The position numbers and the translations under genes are program-made. The notes below the pieces were generated by a model that was not told the origin of the DNA, made no database searches, and worked only from the letters and a program-made list of their open reading frames with translations. This document shows positions 37,684-48,390 of a DNA stretch of 48,469 bases, in pieces (the stretch's first letter is position 1; every line of letters begins with the position of its first letter). This stretch comes from Methanothermobacter sp. GTDB taxonomy: Archaea > Methanobacteriota > Methanobacteria > Methanobacteriales > Methanothermobacteraceae. The DNA is taken from contig NZ_JASFYE010000007.1 in assembly GCF_030055425.1 (NCBI RefSeq), positions 45,731 through 94,199 of the forward strand, written 5' to 3'.

Positions 37684-37929
37684 CTATTTTTCTCTCTCCA
37701 TCTTGATTGCCTTAACAGGGCATTCCTCTGCGCATATCCCGCATCCCTTACAGTAATCATAGTCAATCTCATGCTCCTTATCTATGCAGCCTTCGGGACA
37801 GAAGAGGATGCAGTTATCACAGTCTATACATTTATCCTTATCAAGAATGGGTTTGAATGTTCTCCAGCTTCCCGTCTTGTTTTTACGGGTGCTTCCTGGT
37901 TCTCTGACGGTTGCTCCAAGTGATTCCAT
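37684..37929 (-). CDS. porD: Pyruvate:ferredoxin oxidoreductase delta (ferredoxin) subunit
   Basis: An 81-residue two-cluster ferredoxin subunit, with [16 protein letters not shown] and [12 protein letters not shown] after the family's N-terminal [22 protein letters not shown] segment. The frame opens at GTG 37938, but GGGTGA before the ATG at 37929 and the family start both favour the ATG. Confidence 0.95.
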   Translation of the reverse strand: MESLGATVREPGSTRKNKTGSWRTFKPILDKDKCIDCDNCILFCPEGCIDKEHEIDYDYCKGCGICAEECPVKAIKMEREK

Positions 37930-37934
37930 TATAT

Positions 37935-38468
<534 letters not shown>

Positions 38469-38496
38469 AGTCTACCTCCATTTCTCATTGTTAATC

Positions 38497-38520
38497 ATTA
38501 TAAATTTTTAATATATATAC
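38497..38520. promoter_or_regulatory. Divergent TATA boxes for porC and the DHPS-like gene
   Basis: On the minus strand TAAAAATTTATAATG (38497-38511) would start the por operon near 38478. On the plus strand TAATATATATAC (38509-38520) would start the dihydropteroate synthase-like gene near 38542. The two boxes abut, so initiation on the two strands may compete. Confidence 0.5.
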
Positions 38521-38554
38521 ATGTTGGTCAATTAAAATTAATAGGGGTAATGAA

Positions 38555-40138
38555 ATGAGAGTCCTTATAATCACAGGAAAACTTGCATCAGGGACTGTGA
38601 AGGAGGCAGTGTCAGCTTCAAGCCATGAAATTCATGTTCACGTGGTTAACACTCCCATAGCGGCCTTTTTAACACCACGCAAGATAATATCTGAAATCCA
38701 TAAGATTAACTTTTCGGATGAAACACCGGACATGATAATCGTACCGGGCCTCATACCCAAGGACGTGAAGGTGGTGTGGGATGAAACAGGCATACCCGCA
38801 TATAAGGGACCAACAGATGCCGCGGACCTCCCCATAGTTCTTGATATGCTTGATGAACTTGAACTCTCAACCAGGAAACCGGCCGACAGGCTCATTGAGG
38901 AGGAGCAGAGGAGAAGGGCCCTCCAGTTCATAGAGGGCTTTGAGAATGATGCTGGAAAGAGAAAGGAGCTGCTGGAGAGGGATGAAAACCTACTCATAGG
39001 TAACCTTCCAGTGGGGAGGGACTTCCCCATGAGGGTTCTTGCAGAGGTTGCCAATGCCCCCCTCCTCCTGAAGGAAGGGAAACTCAGGGAAAGGATTGAA
39101 TACTTCATAAGAAGTGGCGCGGACATGATTGACCTTGGAATGCTGGCCGGCGAGGACAACTCAGATTTGCTTCCTGAAATAATCGAGACGGCACGCTCAG
39201 CTGCCCCCAACATACCCCTCAGCGTGGATAGTCTCAACCCCCCTGAAATAGAGGCTGCAGTGGATTGCGGCGTCGACATGATCCTGAGCCTGGACCTTGG
39301 AAACTACAGGGAAGTTCTAGGGTCACTCAGAAAAAACAGTGTACCTGCAGTGATACTACCAACAGACTACAGCGAAGGATGGGTCCCTGAAACGGTTGAG
39401 GAGAGGGTTGAGGCCCTGGAGAAACTCAAAGGAAAATGCAGGGGTATAGATGTAATAGCCGACCCTGTGCTTGATCCGGTAAACAGCAGAAGCATAGTGG
39501 AATCTGTAATGGCATGCAGAATGTACACAGAGAGAAACCCCGACCCTGTATTCTTTGGTGTTGGGAACGTGACCGAACTCCTTGACGCTGACTCCACAGG
39601 GGTGAATGCACTTCTCGCTGGTTTTGGAATGGAACTTGGTGTGAGCATACTATTCACACCAGAGGAGAGCGGAAAAGCACTTGGAAGCGTTCATGAACTC
39701 TCAGTGGCATCAAAGATGATGTTCCTGGCCAAAAACAGGGGTTCTGTACCCAAGGACCTTGGAATAAACCTTGTACTATTCAAGGATAAGAGAAAACCCA
39801 GCACGATAGTTGAGGAAATCAGCGTACCCACCATTGAGGCAGAGGGGGGCATGAAGTTCGTCAGAGACAGGTGCGGCAGCTTCAAGATCATGGTTGAGGA
39901 TGATAGGATAAAGGCGGTACTCTATGATAAAACAGAGCCTGTAATTGCCTTCACATCAGATAGCGCCAAAAGGTTATATGAGGAGATTATAAATAGAAAA
40001 CTTGTAAGCAGACTTGAACATGCAGCCTACCTTGGATCAGAATTACAGAAGGCAGAAATAGCCCTGAGGACAGGCAAGGGTTATGTTCAGGATTTTGAAC
40101 TCTTTGAAAGGTCAATATTTGAAAATGGTCAGCGTTAA
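38555..40138 (+). CDS. Dihydropteroate synthase-related protein (methanopterin pathway candidate)
   Basis: A 527-residue protein. The central region (about 165-380) is a pterin-binding TIM barrel resembling dihydropteroate synthase ([61 protein letters not shown]). It is flanked by an N-terminal domain of about 150 residues ([19 protein letters not shown]...[13 protein letters not shown]) and a C-terminal domain, both particular to the archaeal DHPS-like family. It is proposed to couple the pterin with the aryl moiety in tetrahydromethanopterin synthesis, but the exact step is uncertain. GGGG lies before the ATG. Confidence 0.8.
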   Translation: MRVLIITGKLASGTVKEAVSASSHEIHVHVVNTPIAAFLTPRKIISEIHKINFSDETPDMIIVPGLIPKDVKVVWDETGIPAYKGPTDAADLPIVLDMLDELELSTRKPADRLIEEEQRRRALQFIEGFENDAGKRKELLERDENLLIGNLPVGRDFPMRVLAEVANAPLLLKEGKLRERIEYFIRSGADMIDLGMLAGEDNSDLLPEIIETARSAAPNIPLSVDSLNPPEIEAAVDCGVDMILSLDLGNYREVLGSLRKNSVPAVILPTDYSEGWVPETVEERVEALEKLKGKCRGIDVIADPVLDPVNSRSIVESVMACRMYTERNPDPVFFGVGNVTELLDADSTGVNALLAGFGMELGVSILFTPEESGKALGSVHELSVASKMMFLAKNRGSVPKDLGINLVLFKDKRKPSTIVEEISVPTIEAEGGMKFVRDRCGSFKIMVEDDRIKAVLYDKTEPVIAFTSDSAKRLYEEIINRKLVSRLEHAAYLGSELQKAEIALRTGKGYVQDFELFERSIFENGQR

Positions 40139-40181
40139 TTAAATGGGTTATCACTTGTTTTTACACATAGGGAGAGTTTAG

Positions 40182-41126
40182 ATGCAGTGCACCAGATGTG
40201 GATCAGAAAGGGTCATAATAAACAGGAAATACTCTGGACAGATGCTCTGCAGCGAATGCTTCATAGAAACCACCAGAAAGAAGGTGATGAGGGATATAAG
40301 AAAATACAGGCTTATAGAAAGGGGTGACAGGGTCCTTGTGGGGCTTTCAGGTGGAAAGGACAGCGTCATGGTCACCGACATCCTCGATGAACTCAGAAAC
40401 AGAAACATAATAGGACTTGAGGCTGTAACCATCGATGAGGGCATATCAGGTTACAGGGAGGATGGGGTAAGGATTGCCAGGAGGTTCTGTGCCGAGAGGG
40501 ATATACCCCACAGGGTTGTCACGCTGGAGGATTATGCAGGCATAACACTGGATGAGATCATGAGAAACCCATCAAGGGGGGCATGCACATACTGCGGAGT
40601 TTTCAGACGCTGGATACTGAACAGGGAGGCCAGAAAGAGTGGGGCAACAAAGATAGCAACCGGCCACAACCTGGACGATGAGTGCCAGGCCATAGTCATG
40701 AATTACCTGGAGGGGAACCTTGAAAACCTCACAAGGATAGGTCCCATGACATCCACGGCCGGCGGAAGGTTCATACCAAAGATCAAACCCCTCAGGGAGA
40801 TACCTGAAAGGGAGGTTGGACTCTACGTTCTCGCAAGGGGCCTTGATGTCCACCTTGCAGGCTGCCCCTATGCATCTGGCTCATTCAGAAGGGAAATAGG
40901 TGACTTCCTCAAGCAAATATCCGTGAAACGCCCCACCATAATGTACTCCACACTCAGGGGCTTTGATAAAATAAAGGAGACCCTTATAAGGGATATGGAT
41001 GGCAGCAGGAAATCGGGGACGTGTTTACGCTGCGGTGAGCCATCATCGGGCAGGTTATGTAAGGCATGCACATTCATAAACGAATTAGGGGTGAATGAAG
41101 ATGAAGTTCACAGTGATCACAGATGA
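40182..41126 (+). CDS. ncsA: tRNA 2-thiolation enzyme, TtuA/NcsA family
   Basis: A 314-residue PP-loop ATPase (SGGKDS, 56-61). The N-terminal zinc finger (C3, C6, C23, C26) and C-terminal zinc finger ([16 protein letters not shown]) are both present. Three cysteines, C135 and C138 (GACTYCG) and C228 (AGCPY), match the ligands of the catalytic 4Fe-4S cluster in TtuA. The enzyme thiolates uridine in tRNA using sulfur from a ubiquitin-like carrier. Such a carrier gene overlaps its 3' end here. Confidence 0.9.
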   Translation: MQCTRCGSERVIINRKYSGQMLCSECFIETTRKKVMRDIRKYRLIERGDRVLVGLSGGKDSVMVTDILDELRNRNIIGLEAVTIDEGISGYREDGVRIARRFCAERDIPHRVVTLEDYAGITLDEIMRNPSRGACTYCGVFRRWILNREARKSGATKIATGHNLDDECQAIVMNYLEGNLENLTRIGPMTSTAGGRFIPKIKPLREIPEREVGLYVLARGLDVHLAGCPYASGSFRREIGDFLKQISVKRPTIMYSTLRGFDKIKETLIRDMDGSRKSGTCLRCGEPSSGRLCKACTFINELGVNEDEVHSDHR

Positions 41127-41301
41127 TGGAAAAAGAGTAATGGAATCTGAAGAAAAAAAGAAGATTAAGGACATCCTCCAGGAACTCCAGATCCCACTGG
41201 AGACCGCCGTTGTTAAAAGGAACAGTGAGATAGTGATAGAGGAAGAGGAAATATCTGATGGGGATATTATTGAGATAATACGGGTAATCTACGGGGGTTA
41301 G
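41101..41301 (+). CDS. Ubiquitin-like sulfur carrier (MoaD/ThiS/SAMP family)
   Basis: A 66-residue beta-grasp protein ending in VIYGG, the C-terminal diglycine that becomes a thiocarboxylate. It overlaps ncsA by 26 bases. GGTGA lies six bases before the ATG at 41101, so the ATG at 41095 is less likely. The pairing suggests that it delivers sulfur to the tRNA thiolase, as TtuB does for TtuA. Protein modification (sampylation) or molybdopterin synthesis are alternatives. Confidence 0.88.
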   Translation: MKFTVITDDGKRVMESEEKKKIKDILQELQIPLETAVVKRNSEIVIEEEEISDGDIIEIIRVIYGG

Positions 41302-41313
41302 GTGGGTCAGTGG

Positions 41314-42171
41314 ATGAAGGTATACTATGAATGCGCTCCATGTTTCCTGAGGCAGGCAAGGGAGGCCCTTGACCTTGCAACAGACGACGAGGACCTCAAA
41401 CTCCAGGTGATGGTTAAGGTAGTTGAACTCCTCAATGAAAGATTCAGGAAGGGGCAGGTGTCAAATGAACTCGGAACAGCAATGCACAGGCTCATAAAGG
41501 AGATGACAGGCTCAGAGGATCCCTACATCATGGAGAAGAGGCGGTGCAACGAGATCGCATCCAGGTTCCTGCCCCTTGCTGAGGAGTACCTCCAGAAACA
41601 CGGCGACCTGGAAAGTCATGTTAAGGTTGCAATAACAGGCAACATAATAGATTTTGGTGCCCTGGGACTTGACTTCAACCATGATCAGGGTATTGAGGAG
41701 TCACTGAAGGCCCCCCTCAGGATAAACCATGTGCCCTTACTTGAGAAAAAACTTAAGAATGCCTCAGAGGTCCTTTATCTACTGGATAATACCGGTGAGA
41801 TACTCTTTGACAGGCCCCTCATTGAAAAGATTGGAGAGTACGGGGTTGATGTGAAGGTTGCAGTGAAGGGCAAGCCCATCCTCAACGACGCATGCATGGA
41901 GGATGCAATTGAGGCTGGCCTCCATGAGGTGGCTGAGATCGTAACAACAGGCACCGACTCCGTTGGAATGGTTCAAAGTGATGTATCAGAGGATTTCATG
42001 AGGATCTTTAAGGAGGCAGAGGTTGTTATAGCCAAGGGGATGGGTAACTATGAGGGCCTTACAGAGATAGATGCTCAGGGAGACATTTTCTGCCTCCTAA
42101 ATGCAAAGTGTCATGCAATTGCACGGGATCTGGGTGTTGAAAAGGGCGATAACGTGGCTGTGAAACTCTGA
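41314..42171 (+). CDS. DUF89/ARMT1-like metal-dependent phosphatase
   Basis: A 285-residue archaeal member of the DUF89 family, whose characterised relatives are metal-dependent damage-control phosphatases acting on sugar phosphates and related metabolites. It has the N-terminal CAPC motif (YYECAPCFLRQA), LYLLDNTGEILFDRPL (the metal-binding Asp-Asn), and VIAKGMGNYEGL near the C-terminus. The start is the ATG at 41314 with GGTGGG upstream; GTG 41302 follows the previous stop directly. The final codons, including the stop, are the first part of a perfect 52-base tandem duplication. Confidence 0.85.
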   Translation: MKVYYECAPCFLRQAREALDLATDDEDLKLQVMVKVVELLNERFRKGQVSNELGTAMHRLIKEMTGSEDPYIMEKRRCNEIASRFLPLAEEYLQKHGDLESHVKVAITGNIIDFGALGLDFNHDQGIEESLKAPLRINHVPLLEKKLKNASEVLYLLDNTGEILFDRPLIEKIGEYGVDVKVAVKGKPILNDACMEDAIEAGLHEVAEIVTTGTDSVGMVQSDVSEDFMRIFKEAEVVIAKGMGNYEGLTEIDAQGDIFCLLNAKCHAIARDLGVEKGDNVAVKL

Positions 42172-42266
42172 ACTGTATGTTTCCGGCGGTCTGATACTTA
42201 AGTGGATGTTAATTAAACTCTGAACTGTATGTTTCCGGCGGTCTGATACTTAAGTGGATGTTAATT
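42163..42266. repeat. Perfect 52-bp tandem duplication
   Basis: The unit begins AAACTCTGAACTGTATG and ends GGATGTTAATT, and it is repeated without mismatch at 42163-42214 and 42215-42266. The first copy includes the last two codons and stop of the DUF89 gene; the second lies in the spacer before the thioredoxin gene. The lack of any difference suggests a recent event. Confidence 0.95.
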
Positions 42267-42299
42267 AATTCATATATCTGGTAATATGCTGGTGGTAGG

Positions 42300-42740
42300 A
42301 TGGATGTGACTAAGAAATGGGCCATTGCAGGTGTTCTGCTGGGGGTGATGGTTATACTTCTCATGTACTCAACCCAGCTACACGACACCTCACAGAAAAA
42401 TGAAACCCAGAATAAGGAGTTCAGGTGGTATAACAGCCCCCAGGAGGCCATAGACGAGGCATCAAAGCATAATAAGAGGGTCATTCTCATATTCTCAGCC
42501 TCATGGTGTCCATCCTGCAGGAAACTTGAAGAGGAAACACTGCAGAACCCGGATGTTTTAGGGAAGATTTCAGAGAACTACATTGCAGCGAAGATTGACG
42601 TTGACTCCAATCCATCGGCCGCATCAACTTATGGTATCTATGTGATTCCAACCACCATCATACTGGATTCCTCGGGAAATGAGATAGGAAGAAGAGAGGG
42701 ATACATGGCCCCTGAGGAGTTCCTCTCATATCTGGGGTAA
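42300..42740 (+). CDS. Membrane-anchored thioredoxin-like protein
   Basis: A 146-residue protein with an N-terminal membrane anchor (about residues 6-24) and a thioredoxin-fold domain with the active site SASWCPSCRKLEEETL and the cis-proline loop YVIPTTIILDSSGNEIGRREGY. This places a dithiol oxidoreductase on the outer face of the membrane, of the DsbD-gamma or thioredoxin-7 type. It is followed after four bases by a CcdA-like electron transporter that would keep it reduced. Confidence 0.88.
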   Translation: MDVTKKWAIAGVLLGVMVILLMYSTQLHDTSQKNETQNKEFRWYNSPQEAIDEASKHNKRVILIFSASWCPSCRKLEEETLQNPDVLGKISENYIAAKIDVDSNPSAASTYGIYVIPTTIILDSSGNEIGRREGYMAPEEFLSYLG

Positions 42741-42744
42741 AGCC

Positions 42745-43326
42745 ATGCATGAATACATCCTGTCATTTGCTGCAGGGATATTTTCAGCCCTATCCCCATG
42801 CATAATCCCTGTTGTACCCATCCTGTTCTCTGAGGCAATCATGGGGGATAAAAGACAGATTGCATTTTTTTCAGCCGGGTTTGCCTCGGTATTTTTCTCT
42901 GTGATACTGTTAACAGCCGTATTCACAGCAGCCGTGAATTACTACCTCCTCTATCTGCGCATACCCGCATCCATTGTGATAATAGTCATGGGGGTCTGGC
43001 TTCTATCTGAGAAACCCCTCCTTTCATTCAGGGTTCCAGCCACCGAAAATCACCTTCTTCTGGGGTTCCTCACGGCCCTTGCCTGGGCACCCTGCTACAG
43101 CCCATACCTGGTAACTGTTATATCATACTCTGCTCTGGAAACCGGGAGTGTTATTCTTAACATGCTCCTCTACACAGGAGGTTTATCAGCGGTACTTATC
43201 GCCCTGGCTTTAATGGCAGAGCAACCATTTAAAAGGCTCGCGGAAAGGACAGGGTATCTGAGAAAATTTGGAGGTTTCATGGTAATGGCTGCAGGTATCT
43301 ACATGCTTTACCAGCTGATTGGATAA
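42745..43326 (+). CDS. CcdA/DsbD-like membrane thiol electron transporter
   Basis: A 193-residue protein with six membrane helices and two conserved cysteine sites: ALSPCIIPVVP in the first helix and LAWAPCYSPYLVTV in the fourth, the redox pair of CcdA. It would carry reducing equivalents from cytosolic thioredoxin to the thioredoxin-like protein encoded just upstream. Targets might be cytochromes or surface disulfides, but nothing in the window identifies them. Confidence 0.88.
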   Translation: MHEYILSFAAGIFSALSPCIIPVVPILFSEAIMGDKRQIAFFSAGFASVFFSVILLTAVFTAAVNYYLLYLRIPASIVIIVMGVWLLSEKPLLSFRVPATENHLLLGFLTALAWAPCYSPYLVTVISYSALETGSVILNMLLYTGGLSAVLIALALMAEQPFKRLAERTGYLRKFGGFMVMAAGIYMLYQLIG

Positions 43327-43365
43327 AACTGCAAGTTAAATATGCAGAAATCTTAGGTGATAGTC

Positions 43366-44214
43366 ATGAGGGTAGGATTCATAGGTTTCGGGGAAGTTGC
43401 ATACACCCTCGCCTCAAGGCTCAGGGATGAGGGTGTTGATGTGCTAACCTCCCTTGAGGGTAGGAGCACCAGGACGGTGAAACTTGCAGGAGAGGCGGGA
43501 GTTCTTGATGTGCCACAGGAAGAGGTCTATTCTGCGGATATTGTTATATCGGCTGTCACCCCCTCGGTGGCGGTTGAGGCGGCAAGGGAGGCAGGGAAAC
43601 ATGTAAAGGGGGTTTACGTTGATATAAACAACATAGCACCGAGAACGGTAAGGAAGGCCAGCTCCTTCATAAAAAACGGCAGATTCGCTGACGCCGCCAT
43701 AATGGGGAGCGTCCGGAGGAAGGGCGCCGGTGTGCTCATAATAGCTGCCGGTGAAGGCGCTGAGGATTTCATGAAACTTAACAGGTATGGATTGAACATT
43801 GAGGTCCGCGGCCAGAGGCCAGGGGATGCATCGGCAATCAAGATGCTCAGAAGCAGCTACACGAAGGGTGTTTCAGCCCTTCTCTGGGAAACACTCCTTT
43901 CAGCACACATGATGGGCCTTGAGAAGGACGTCATGGAGGTACTTGAGTACACTGAGGGAACGGATTTCAGGGAATCCACGCTTTCGAGGTTGAGAAGTTC
44001 CATAATCCATGCAGGAAGGAGATATGAGGAGATGATGGAGGTTCAGGGAATGCTTGAGGAGGTCATTGAACCCGCCATGCCATCATGCATCATGAAGGTA
44101 TTTGAAAGGCTCAATGAAATTGATGCACCACATAATGCAGATTACAGTGACCTCCTAAGACTGGTGGCAGGGAAATATCAGCCACCACATGGCGATGCAG
44201 ATATAAACGGGTAA
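43366..44214 (+). CDS. 6-phosphogluconate dehydrogenase-like NAD(P)-binding protein with DUF1932
   Basis: A 282-residue dehydrogenase of the beta-hydroxyacid family. The Rossmann motif is MRVGFIGFGEVAYTLASRL, followed by VISAVTPSVAVEAAREAG and DAAIMGSVRRKGAGVLIIAAGE. The C-terminal helical part (IKMLRSSYTKGVSALLWETLLSAHMMGLEKDVMEVL) matches DUF1932. The substrate is unknown. GGTGAT lies four bases before the ATG at 43366. Confidence 0.85.
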   Translation: MRVGFIGFGEVAYTLASRLRDEGVDVLTSLEGRSTRTVKLAGEAGVLDVPQEEVYSADIVISAVTPSVAVEAAREAGKHVKGVYVDINNIAPRTVRKASSFIKNGRFADAAIMGSVRRKGAGVLIIAAGEGAEDFMKLNRYGLNIEVRGQRPGDASAIKMLRSSYTKGVSALLWETLLSAHMMGLEKDVMEVLEYTEGTDFRESTLSRLRSSIIHAGRRYEEMMEVQGMLEEVIEPAMPSCIMKVFERLNEIDAPHNADYSDLLRLVAGKYQPPHGDADING

Positions 44215-44239
44215 AAATATAATATCCACTGGTGGGGAA

Positions 44240-44431
44240 ATGAACTCAGACCTTGAAAGTGAATGTGCCGCAAACCTCATGGAACTTGTGGGGAAAAGGG
44301 TTGTTGATGTGGAATTCAGGGCCCATGATAATAAATGCTGGAGAATCTACATAACCACCGATTCAGGGAGAATAGTGATGACATTCTGCAGGGACTGGAA
44401 ATGCCCTGTTGTTGAGAAAAGAGATAGTTAA
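44240..44431 (+). CDS. Small protein of unknown function
   Basis: A 63-residue protein with GGTGGGG before the ATG, a TATA-like AAAATATAATAT about 25 bases upstream, and codon use like its neighbours, so I think it is real. It has a predicted beta-rich core (VGKRVVDVEFRAHDNKCWRIYITTDSGRIVMTFCRDWKCPVVE) and three cysteines in that core besides an N-terminal one. I do not recognise the family. Confidence 0.65.
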   Translation: MNSDLESECAANLMELVGKRVVDVEFRAHDNKCWRIYITTDSGRIVMTFCRDWKCPVVEKRDS

Positions 44432-44455
44432 AGATCTTCCAGATTCAATGGAAGG

Positions 44456-45739
44456 TTAATTGATTTTCACAAGGACTCTGAAGCCCTTCTTCCTTTTTTT
44501 TACCGTCGCATGGAACGGTATTATATGTGAATCTATTATGAGTCGAAGGTAGGTTGCCATCTGGGCTGAAAGATGAAGAGGACTCCTTATCTTGACCCCA
44601 TTCCTTATCTGGCAGGATAAGATATCGTTCTGGTCAACGTATATGTGGGCATCCATTCCGTCGCTTATTTTCCTTAGCTCATGTCTTCTCAGACTCAACC
44701 CTGCCTCAAAGGATGATGGGGCGTTCACTTCATGCCGGCCCGTGAGGAACATTTCATTGGCCCTTCCTGAACTCATCCCCTCGGTGACCTTCTCTGAGAC
44801 AAACCAGGCCCTATCAATCAGGTTACCCACCCGTTGATCCGGTGGAATCCACCCCTTCTCGGTGTAGTGTTCAATGAGGTCCCTTACCTCCTCTCTACTT
44901 ACATTCATCTCTATTGAACTCATGGCAAGCCTCGTCAGCACGGGACCATAGCCGGCCTTTCGGAAGGTGGCCCATATATGACCCTCTCTGTAATATTTCC
45001 TGTTTCTCACGATGGAGTTGACGGCGTCTGCATTGAGGTAGGCTATTTTCATTAGTTCCCCGCGGGATAAATTGTTCATTCTTTCCATTATAGCCTCAAG
45101 GTTTCTCCTGCCGGGTATGGTTCCCTTTTCTATTTCCCTTTCAAGGATTCTGATGGTTGATTCTGGCAGAACACTCTGGACACTGGGAGGTATCTCCATG
45201 TTATTATCAATTATCTCCTGTCGTATCTCCCTTCCGGAAATTTTTGAGCCATCAACGGTAAGTTCCGGGATTATGTGGAACTTCATTTTTCGCCTGTACT
45301 TGCTGTAAAGGAATTCATTAACCGCAAACCACCTTATTACGTTTCTGTTTGGGAGGTCGCGTGGTATACCACTGAACACGCCCCTTGATGCAAATTCCAT
45401 CGCCTTTTTGATTATGAGGTCAGGTGAGACATTTGCAGCATCAACATAGTCAACCACACCATCCTCTATCATCATGGCTATCCTTATTGGCACCGTATAT
45501 GCAAGGGTCAGGCGGTAGTGGAGTCCATCAATGGGAACAACCCTGTCAGCCCCTGCTGCAAGGGCCATTTCCTTCCTCGCTTCGTAGGGAACAAAAAAGG
45601 GGGCGTGGTTTGCACTGAAATCCCTGTTGAGGTAAATTACAACCTCATCACCGGTTTCATCTGCTATTTCGCGACCCTTCTCTATGAGTCTCACATGGCC
45701 GAGGTGTACTGGATCAAAATCAGCGCTTATGCCAATCAT
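44456..45739 (-). CDS. Large nucleotidyltransferase-superfamily protein
   Basis: A 427-residue protein. The first 175 residues are an adenylyltransferase-like Rossmann domain with DPVHLGH (H12/H15, the HxGH motif) and ISGREIR (167-173, the position of the ISxTxxR motif). The layout resembles TmcAL-like enzymes, which activate acetate for tRNA modification. The remaining 250 residues are helical and end in a basic beta segment ([18 protein letters not shown]) that could bind RNA. The substrate cannot be named. It follows the radical SAM gene by 19 bases on the same strand. Confidence 0.75.
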   Translation of the reverse strand: MIGISADFDPVHLGHVRLIEKGREIADETGDEVVIYLNRDFSANHAPFFVPYEARKEMALAAGADRVVPIDGLHYRLTLAYTVPIRIAMMIEDGVVDYVDAANVSPDLIIKKAMEFASRGVFSGIPRDLPNRNVIRWFAVNEFLYSKYRRKMKFHIIPELTVDGSKISGREIRQEIIDNNMEIPPSVQSVLPESTIRILEREIEKGTIPGRRNLEAIMERMNNLSRGELMKIAYLNADAVNSIVRNRKYYREGHIWATFRKAGYGPVLTRLAMSSIEMNVSREEVRDLIEHYTEKGWIPPDQRVGNLIDRAWFVSEKVTEGMSSGRANEMFLTGRHEVNAPSSFEAGLSLRRHELRKISDGMDAHIYVDQNDILSCQIRNGVKIRSPLHLSAQMATYLRLIIDSHIIPFHATVKKRKKGFRVLVKIN

Positions 45740-45758
45740 TGCTCATCAGTCCATGATT

Positions 45759-46826
45759 TTAGCTGTATTCACTGTATTTTATATCCGTGGATGCGGTGGT
45801 CTCTGAAAACTTCAACTCAGCCAGCCACTGTGATCTGCATTCGCATTCATAGGGGGGTACCTGGGTCTGCTCAAGGTTTGCCCTGATTATGAGATTCTTG
45901 AGGTCTCTGTTACATTTTTTGCAGTTGTAGGGACCTCTGGATGTCCCAAAACCAGATGTATCCATTATGGCGGGTACTGAAACCTTTTCTCTTGTCCTGT
46001 TGATTATTTCAATGAGGCTCCATATCCATGGGGGTCTGTAGGAGCCCTTTCTCCAGAGGTCCTCAATAAGGGTCCCCCTGTGCACTGTTGATGGGCAGAA
46101 GGATAGGCGGTCAACACCGACCTTTTCAGCATAAATGGCTGTGGAAATGGCTTCCTCCACAGCCCGTTTTTCTGAGACCAGAATCGGCTTTACGAGGATG
46201 TATGCCTTTGATCTGACGTTAAAATCCCCTTTAAGGTCACTGAGGGTGTTAACTGCCCTTTCAAATTCACTGTTACTGAAACCCTTGTTTATCTTCATCA
46301 GCCTTGTATTTTCATTGCAGGTTTCAAGTCCAATGCTTATCTCAACTATCTTATCAGCTGCAAGTTCACAGCATCTTGCAACAGCTTCCTCGTTTATATA
46401 CTCGGGCCTGGATTCGAATATTATTTCCTCAACATTTTCCAGGGCGCTGAGTCTGCTTAGTATGTGCTCCACTGCCTCCTGGGGGAACTCTTCAGGGTTC
46501 AGGAAGCTTCCAGAGGTGAATATCTTAACAGCTGTTTTTTCCTCAAGTTCGTAACGGGATATGATACCCTCGAATATTTCGATAATCTCGTCTGCATCCA
46601 CAGGTTCCAGAAACGAGTCAGAGATGTAGCTGCACATTGTACAGCCACCGGTTTCTGATAGGGCCCATGAGCAGCCTATGGTGGGAAGTATCATAAAAAG
46701 GGCCCTTCCCTTGCCTGAGTATAATAGATCTTCCTGGATCCAGCTTGCTGAGAGCTCATCTGGACTTTTTGGTTTTATTTTCTTCAGGGCCTTTTTTCTT
46801 GTCCTGGATGCTAATTTACTGATCAT
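45759..46826 (-). CDS. Archaeosine biosynthesis radical SAM protein RaSEA
   Basis: A 355-residue radical SAM enzyme whose cysteines are spaced C52-x9-C62-x2-C65 (GCSWALSETGGCTMCSY), not the common CxxxCxxC. That pattern, together with KIFTSGSFLNPEE, EIIFESRPEYI and EISIGLETCNENTR, is what I know from RaSEA. RaSEA works with the ArcS lysine-transfer enzyme to make archaeosine in tRNA. C-terminal zinc-type cysteines (CKKC, CEC) fit as well. The minus-strand TATA TTAATTAAATAAAC lies at about 46856-46869. Confidence 0.85.
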   Translation of the reverse strand: MISKLASRTRKKALKKIKPKSPDELSASWIQEDLLYSGKGRALFMILPTIGCSWALSETGGCTMCSYISDSFLEPVDADEIIEIFEGIISRYELEEKTAVKIFTSGSFLNPEEFPQEAVEHILSRLSALENVEEIIFESRPEYINEEAVARCCELAADKIVEISIGLETCNENTRLMKINKGFSNSEFERAVNTLSDLKGDFNVRSKAYILVKPILVSEKRAVEEAISTAIYAEKVGVDRLSFCPSTVHRGTLIEDLWRKGSYRPPWIWSLIEIINRTREKVSVPAIMDTSGFGTSRGPYNCKKCNRDLKNLIIRANLEQTQVPPYECECRSQWLAELKFSETTASTDIKYSEYS

Positions 46827-46997
46827 TTTAATCCTATAGTGATCTGGTGGTTTTGTTTATTTAATTAAGGTGACTGAACAGTGTTTATGTTGATGGATTG
46901 TAGGACTTTTTATTTAAATTTAATCAGACCAGTAAAAAATAGTTTAGAATTAAGGCAGAGAATAATTTAAAATTAGTAAAATAAAAGGTTTCTGGGA

Positions 46998-48390
<1,393 letters not shown>

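Noticed and set aside
42163-42266. Attachment site or insertion scar
   Set aside because: The two units are directly adjacent with no inserted sequence, tRNA or integrase nearby, so a simple tandem duplication explains them.
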